Source of the DNA: an uncultured Salinimicrobium sp.
Lineage (GTDB): Bacteria; Bacteroidota; Bacteroidia; Flavobacteriales; Flavobacteriaceae
DNA: 10,938 bases
NCBI GenBank assembly: GCA_946887025.1
Contig: CAMPJY010000095.1
Coordinates: 1 to 10,938, forward strand
Direction: 5' to 3'
The translations under genes and the position numbers were made by a program. How positions within the stretch are numbered: the first letter of the stretch is position 1; each line of letters opens with the position of its first letter. The notes under the pieces are model-generated. The model had not been told where the DNA came from. It searched no databases and worked only from the letters and a program-made list of their open reading frames with translations. Positions 7,602 to 10,938 of the stretch are shown in pieces.

Positions 7602-8642
7602 CTAGAAATTGTAAGACTCAATAAATTTATCGATCAGTCGGGGAACAGGATATGCTTTCATTTTCCCGACCGGGATGCCTTTCTGTGGCAGTCGGTCACA
7701 GTTCAGGATCCAGAATTTCGTATGAATGTGCTGGTGCGACAACTTATGTACTATGGAATTTTCATTGTATAAGTTCAGTCCCTCCCCCTTTAGAGGCGCA
7801 TACTCCTGAAATCCGGCTTCCTCCACCAGGTTCTCCATTCCTATTTCCTCTGAAGTTTCCACCAGCGGAAATTCATAAAGACCCTCCCAGATTCCTTTGC
7901 CTTTACGCTGCTCCAGAACTGTTTCCCCCTCCTCTGAAATAAATACCAGATAGTTGAAATACCTGTTTTTAACTTTCTGCTTCTTCAGTTTTACGGGTAA
8001 ATCCGAAATGAGGTTCTGATTAAAGGCAACACAACGCGAAGCAAAAGGACAGCTTTCACACAGCGGATTCTGGGGCTTGCAATGGGTGGCTCCAAATTCC
8101 ATGATCCCCTGATTAAAGTTGGCGGGATCCTTTTTATCTAGAAGTTCCTGGGCTAGCTGTTTGAACTGCTTTACTCCTTCGGTGGAATTAATGGGAGTAT
8201 CAATCCCATAGATCCTGGACAACACCCGGTAAACATTCCCGTCAACCACCGCCACGGGTTCATTATAACAAATGGAAGCTATGGCACTTGCGGTATAATC
8301 ACCCACCCCTTTCAGGCTGAGCAGTTCTTTATAAGTTTTCGGAAATACTCCTTTCAGTTCGTAGGCAACATATTTTGCGGAAGCGTGAAGATTACGAGCC
8401 CTTGAATAATAGCCCAGCCCCTGCCACAATTTCAGGACCTCTTCCTCAGTTGCAGCTGCAAGAGCAAATACATCGGGAAAGCTTTTTACGAAGCTCAGAT
8501 AATAAGGCATTCCCTGGTCCACACGCGTCTGCTGAAGGATGATCTCACTAAGCCAGATCTTGTAAGGATCAGTGGTATCGCGCCATGGGAGAGGTCGCTT
8601 GTTTTCTAAATACCAACTAACCAAAATATTAGCAAAATTCAT
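7602..8642 (-). CDS. mutY: A/G-specific adenine DNA glycosylase MutY
   Basis: MutY removes adenine mispaired with 8-oxoguanine in base-excision repair. Starting at 8642 the protein has 346 residues. The catalytic domain shows Glu33 in LSEIILQQTRVDQ, the helix-hairpin-helix LKGVGDYTA (110-118) and Asp134 in VVDGNVYRV. The Glu-Asp spacing of 101 residues equals that of the E. coli enzyme (37 and 138). A [4Fe-4S] loop follows as Cys188-X6-Cys195-X2-Cys198-X5-Cys204. The C-terminal MutT-like domain that reads 8-oxoG spans about 225-346 and has the Ser302-His303 pair of the FSH-type loop. I rejected the in-frame start at 8759: the added 39 residues resemble no MutY and cover the divergent HU promoter. 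It is the first gene of the minus-strand group mutY-ssb-gldE-gldD. Confidence 0.96.
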   Translation of the reverse strand: MNFANILVSWYLENKRPLPWRDTTDPYKIWLSEIILQQTRVDQGMPYYLSFVKSFPDVFALAAATEEEVLKLWQGLGYYSRARNLHASAKYVAYELKGVFPKTYKELLSLKGVGDYTASAIASICYNEPVAVVDGNVYRVLSRIYGIDTPINSTEGVKQFKQLAQELLDKKDPANFNQGIMEFGATHCKPQNPLCESCPFASRCVAFNQNLISDLPVKLKKQKVKNRYFNYLVFISEEGETVLEQRKGKGIWEGLYEFPLVETSEEIGMENLVEEAGFQEYAPLKGEGLNLYNENSIVHKLSHQHIHTKFWILNCDRLPQKGIPVGKMKAYPVPRLIDKFIESYNF

Positions 8643-8702
8643 GGGGAGAAAAACTTTGGTGCAATAATAATTCTTTATTAGGTTATTATTTAAAGGATTA
8701 GC

Positions 8703-8734
8703 TTGAAATGTTGAAGATTTAATTCCTATATTTG
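8703..8734 (+). promoter_or_regulatory. Promoter of the HU gene
   Basis: A TTG at 8703-8705 is followed after 21 bases by a perfect TAnnTTTG -7 element, TATATTTG at 8727-8734. Transcription should start near 8741, giving a leader of about 38 AT-rich bases before the ATG at 8779 with no Shine-Dalgarno sequence, normal for Bacteroidota. A second TTG at 8711-8713 is too close (13 bases). On the opposite strand TATTATTG (8669-8662) is a plausible -7 element for mutY, one base off the consensus, about 20 bases before its start codon; no -33 TTG accompanies it. Confidence 0.7.
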
Positions 8735-8778
8735 CACCTTGAAAATTTACAAACCCCAATTTATTAAATATTACTAAA

Positions 8779-9069
8779 ATGACGAAAGCAGATATCGTAG
8801 CGAAGATCTCCGAGAAATTAGGAATGGAAAAGGGAGACGTTCAAGCTACTGTTGAAACCTTCATGGAAGAGGTAAAAACTTCATTAGAAGCAGGTGACAA
8901 TGTTTATTTGAGAGGATTTGGAAGCTTTATCATCAAGACAAGAGCTGAGAAAACCGGAAGAAACATCTCAAAGAACACCACCATCAAAATTCCAGCACAC
9001 AACATTCCGGCTTTTAAACCAGCGAAGGTATTTGTAGAAGGAGTTAAATCCAATGTCGAGGTAAAATAG
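8779..9069 (+). CDS. HU-family DNA-binding protein
   Basis: This 96-residue protein is a standard bacterial HU/IHF-family subunit. The N-terminal helical dimerisation part (about 1-42) begins MTKADIVAKISEKLG. The signature GDNVYLRGFGSFIIKTR follows at about 39-55. The DNA-gripping beta arm (about 56-77) contains GRNISKNTTIKIPA and the intercalating-proline region NIPAFKPAK. It bends and compacts DNA as a dimer in the nucleoid. Length is normal for the Bacteroidota version. The ATG at 8779 is the only sensible start and lies about 38 bases after the predicted transcription start. The next gene, a tiny basic protein, starts 55 bases downstream with no terminator between, so the two are probably co-transcribed. 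Confidence 0.95.
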   Translation: MTKADIVAKISEKLGMEKGDVQATVETFMEEVKTSLEAGDNVYLRGFGSFIIKTRAEKTGRNISKNTTIKIPAHNIPAFKPAKVFVEGVKSNVEVK

Positions 9070-9074
9070 ACCTT

Positions 9075-9088
9075 TCCGCAAGGGCGGA
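9075..9088 (+). other. Short hairpin between HU and the basic microprotein
   Basis: TCCGC (9075-9079) and GCGGA (9084-9088) form a five-base GC-rich stem with an AAGG loop, six bases after the HU stop codon. An A-rich, not T-rich, run follows, so it is not an intrinsic terminator. It may stabilise the 3' end of HU mRNA or mark a processing point between the two coding regions. Without comparison across species it could be chance. Confidence 0.35.
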
Positions 9089-9124
9089 GCGAAAAAATAA
9101 ATTATTAATTAAATAAGTCACACT

Positions 9125-9214
9125 ATGCCAAGTGGTAAAAAAAGAAAAAGACATAAGGTAGCTACGCACAAGCGTAAGAAGAGAAGAAGAGCAAACCGCC
9201 ACAAGAAAAAGTAG
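9125..9214 (+). CDS. 29-residue highly basic protein, probable ribosome or RNA binder
   Basis: An ATG at 9125 opens a 29-codon frame ending in TAG at 9212-9214. It begins MPSGKKRKRHK and ends in RHKKK. Of 29 residues 10 are Lys, 7 Arg and 3 His, and none is acidic or aromatic. The repeating R-K-K-R-R-R pattern cannot fold alone and resembles the tails of small ribosomal proteins that thread into rRNA. I recall near-identical short proteins at this place, between HU and the RNase E/G gene, in many Flavobacteria, usually annotated as hypothetical. A small Bacteroidota-specific ribosomal protein has been described from flavobacterial ribosome structures, but I cannot confirm that this is it. The AT-rich leader has no Shine-Dalgarno sequence. 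An intrinsic terminator begins inside its last codons. Confidence 0.8.
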   Translation: MPSGKKRKRHKVATHKRKKRRRANRHKKK

Positions 9215-9234
9215 TTTTCACACTACTTTTTTTT
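9206..9234 (+). terminator. Intrinsic terminator overlapping the microprotein stop codon
   Basis: AAAAAGTAGT (9206-9215) pairs perfectly with ACTACTTTTT (9222-9231) around a six-base TTTCAC loop, giving a 10-bp stem whose 3' arm continues as an uninterrupted T tract to 9234. The last Lys codons and the TAG stop form the 5' arm. The stem is AT-rich, so termination may be partial and some transcripts could continue into the ribonuclease gene. Confidence 0.75.
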
Positions 9235-9378
9235 GTTAAAAACGTTCTTTGAAATCGAAATACTGGCCCGCATACCTGTTTGAAGGCCATTATTTCTTCA
9301 GGCTTAAAAACCCTGTGAAATTTATTGTTAACCATCTGTGTTGGCTTCAGGGCCGATGTAGATTAAAATCAATTTAGA
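9235..9378 (+). promoter_or_regulatory. Leader region of the RNase E/G gene
   Basis: These 144 non-coding bases separate the terminator from the ribonuclease start. No clean TTG plus TAnnTTTG promoter is visible. The region holds a GTTCTTTGAAA stretch (9245-9254 and on) that resembles antitermination boxA sequences. It also has an eight-base inverted repeat with one mismatch (TACTGGCC 9261-9268, GGCCATTA 9285-9292) and two copies of CTTCAGG (about 9297 and 9349). RNase E genes elsewhere are autoregulated through a structured 5' leader; a similar role here is only a possibility. Confidence 0.35.
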
Positions 9379-10920
9379 GTGAACAAAGAGTTAATTATCA
9401 GAACCGGTTCCTCTGCTGTCGATTTTGCCTTATTAAAAGATGGAAAACTAGTTGAACTCAATAAAGAAGAGGACGACAGCAATTTTGCGGTAGGGGATAT
9501 ATTCCTTGCCAAGATCAGAAAAGCTGTCCCCGGTTTAAATGCCGGCTTCGTAAATGTGGGATACGAGAAGGATGCATTTTTGCATTACCACGATCTCGGC
9601 CCGCAGGTGCTTTCTTTACTGAAGTTCATAAAACGTGTAAGCACAGGTAAATTAAAGGATTATTCGCTTAAGGATTTTCCTTTTGAAAAAGATATTGATA
9701 AGGACGGAAGCGTTGCTGACGTCCTCAAATCAAATCAATCGCTACTGGTTCAGATTGTAAAAGAACCGATCTCCACCAAAGGTCCGAGGATAAGTTCAGA
9801 ACTTTCCCTTCCGGGCCGATACATCGTGCTGGTGCCCTTTTCCAACAGGATCTCTGTTTCACAGAAAATAGAGAGCCAGGAAGAGAAGGACCGCCTGAAA
9901 CGACTGGTGAAGAGCATTAAACCGAAAGGTTTCGGGATCATCATAAGAACCGTAGCAGAAGGCAAAAAAGTAGCAGAACTGGACAGAGACCTTGAAAACC
10001 TGATGGGTCGCTGGACAGCAATGTGCAGAAAGCTGTACAAGGCTCATCACCCTTCAAAAGTGCTGGGCGAACTAAATCGTGCATCCTCCATTCTTAGGGA
10101 TGTTTTCAACGATTCATTCAGTTCCATCATTGTAGATGACGAGACCCTGTATACGCAGATTAAAGATTACGTGGGCGAAATTGCCCCAAAAAAAGAATCC
10201 ATTGTGAAATTGTACGACTCCAACGTCCCTGTTTTCGAAAAATTCGGGATAGAGAGACAAATCAAAACTACTTTTGGCCGAACTGTATCCATAAACAAAG
10301 GCGCCTACCTGATCATCGAGCACACCGAAGCCATGCACGTCATCGACGTGAACAGTGGAAACCGTTCGAACAAAGCCAAAAATCAGGAGGATACTGCCCT
10401 TGAAGTGAACATGATCAGTGCCACCGAGATAGCAAGGCAGCTTCGCCTTCGCGACATGGGGGGGATCATTGTGATCGACTTTATAGATATGAGCAGAGCC
10501 GAAAACCGGAAAGCATTGTATGATCACCTCCGCCAGGAGATGAGCGATGACAGGGCAAAGCACAAGATCCTGCCCCCGAGCAAGTTTGGATTAGTACAGA
10601 TCACCAGACAAAGGGTCCGGCCCGAAATGAATATTGAAACCAGAGAGGAGAATCCGAACAAAGGTGGGGAAGAGATTGAAGCTCCTATTGTCCTGGTTAA
10701 CAAGATCAACACCGACCTTGAAAAATTAATGAAGAAAGACTATAAAAAGATCACCTTAAGCACACATCCTTTTATAGCAGCCTTTTTGACAAAAGGTTTT
10801 CCATCCCCCCGCGGGAAATGGTTCCTGAACCACAAACGCTGGGTTAAAATAGTACCAAGAGACGCTTACACGTACCTTGAATACCACTTCCACGACTCTG
10901 AAGGGGAAGTGATTCAATAA
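9379..10920 (+). CDS. RNase E/G-family endoribonuclease
   Basis: This 513-residue protein cleaves single-stranded, AU-rich RNA in mRNA decay and rRNA processing. Its size is close to E. coli RNase G (489); it lacks the long degradosome scaffold of RNase E. An S1 domain spans about 36-130, with a loop longer than in E. coli near 75-110. Arg190-Thr191 (GIIIRTVAEG) match the 5'-monophosphate sensor. The catalytic Asp pair is Asp323 (HVIDVNSGN) and Asp367 (GGIIVIDFIDM), 44 apart versus 43 in E. coli. The zinc-link motif CPxCxG is absent: the aligned residues are Asn425-Pro-Asn-Lys428-Gly-Gly, and the only cysteine is Cys216. It starts at a GTG, chosen because MNKELIIRTGSSAVDFALL matches relatives from residue 1. 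No Shine-Dalgarno sequence is present. Confidence 0.93.
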   Translation: MNKELIIRTGSSAVDFALLKDGKLVELNKEEDDSNFAVGDIFLAKIRKAVPGLNAGFVNVGYEKDAFLHYHDLGPQVLSLLKFIKRVSTGKLKDYSLKDFPFEKDIDKDGSVADVLKSNQSLLVQIVKEPISTKGPRISSELSLPGRYIVLVPFSNRISVSQKIESQEEKDRLKRLVKSIKPKGFGIIIRTVAEGKKVAELDRDLENLMGRWTAMCRKLYKAHHPSKVLGELNRASSILRDVFNDSFSSIIVDDETLYTQIKDYVGEIAPKKESIVKLYDSNVPVFEKFGIERQIKTTFGRTVSINKGAYLIIEHTEAMHVIDVNSGNRSNKAKNQEDTALEVNMISATEIARQLRLRDMGGIIVIDFIDMSRAENRKALYDHLRQEMSDDRAKHKILPPSKFGLVQITRQRVRPEMNIETREENPNKGGEEIEAPIVLVNKINTDLEKLMKKDYKKITLSTHPFIAAFLTKGFPSPRGKWFLNHKRWVKIVPRDAYTYLEYHFHDSEGEVIQ

Positions 10921-10938
10921 TGCAGAAAACGCCTTCCA

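Noticed and set aside
8643..8759. N-terminal extension of MutY by 39 residues
   Set aside because: It does not resemble MutY, covers the HU promoter, and the family start motif begins at 8642.

Overview
The window is chromosomal DNA from a member of the Bacteroidota, most likely a marine-type Flavobacteriaceae (Gramella/Zunongwangia-like; genus uncertain). Three things point there. A gldE-gldD gliding-motility pair is present. The promoters fit the Bacteroidota pattern TTG-N19-21-TAnnTTTG, with TATATTTGCACC seen twice. Start codons lack Shine-Dalgarno sequences and sit in AT-rich leaders. I see no transposase, phage gene, CRISPR array, tRNA or rRNA, and every large ORF looks intact. This is mainly conserved housekeeping and envelope DNA rather than an accessory island.

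Layout. Positions 1-65 hold a strong promoter firing leftward out of the window. Positions 66-530 (-) encode a small four-helix membrane protein. Positions 717-4120 (+) are a two-gene operon of secreted M16 peptidase-family proteins, closed by a strong intrinsic terminator at 4146-4174. The first has the full zinc site. The second has lost it, keeps the Arg/Tyr substrate-binding pair and carries an extra LolA-like C-terminal domain. Positions 4173-8642 are all on the minus strand. In transcription order they are mutY, ssb, gldE, gldD and an EamA-family transporter. A divergent promoter region of about 136 bp (8643-8778) separates mutY from the rightward HU gene, a 29-residue very basic protein and an RNase E/G-family ribonuclease that ends at 10920.

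How the genes fit together. The two M16 proteins probably form one periplasmic heterodimeric protease. MutY and SSB belong to DNA repair and replication. GldE and GldD, translationally coupled through an ATGA overlap, belong to the gliding/type IX secretion apparatus. HU, the basic microprotein and the RNase form a nucleic-acid-binding group with an intrinsic terminator between the microprotein and the RNase. No intergenic gap exceeds 300 bases; the longest are 531-716 and 9215-9378. I did not find a clear undescribed multi-gene defence or mobile system. The best leads are the M16-LolA fusion in a split-active-site pair, the basic microprotein, and the RNase that has lost its zinc-link cysteines.
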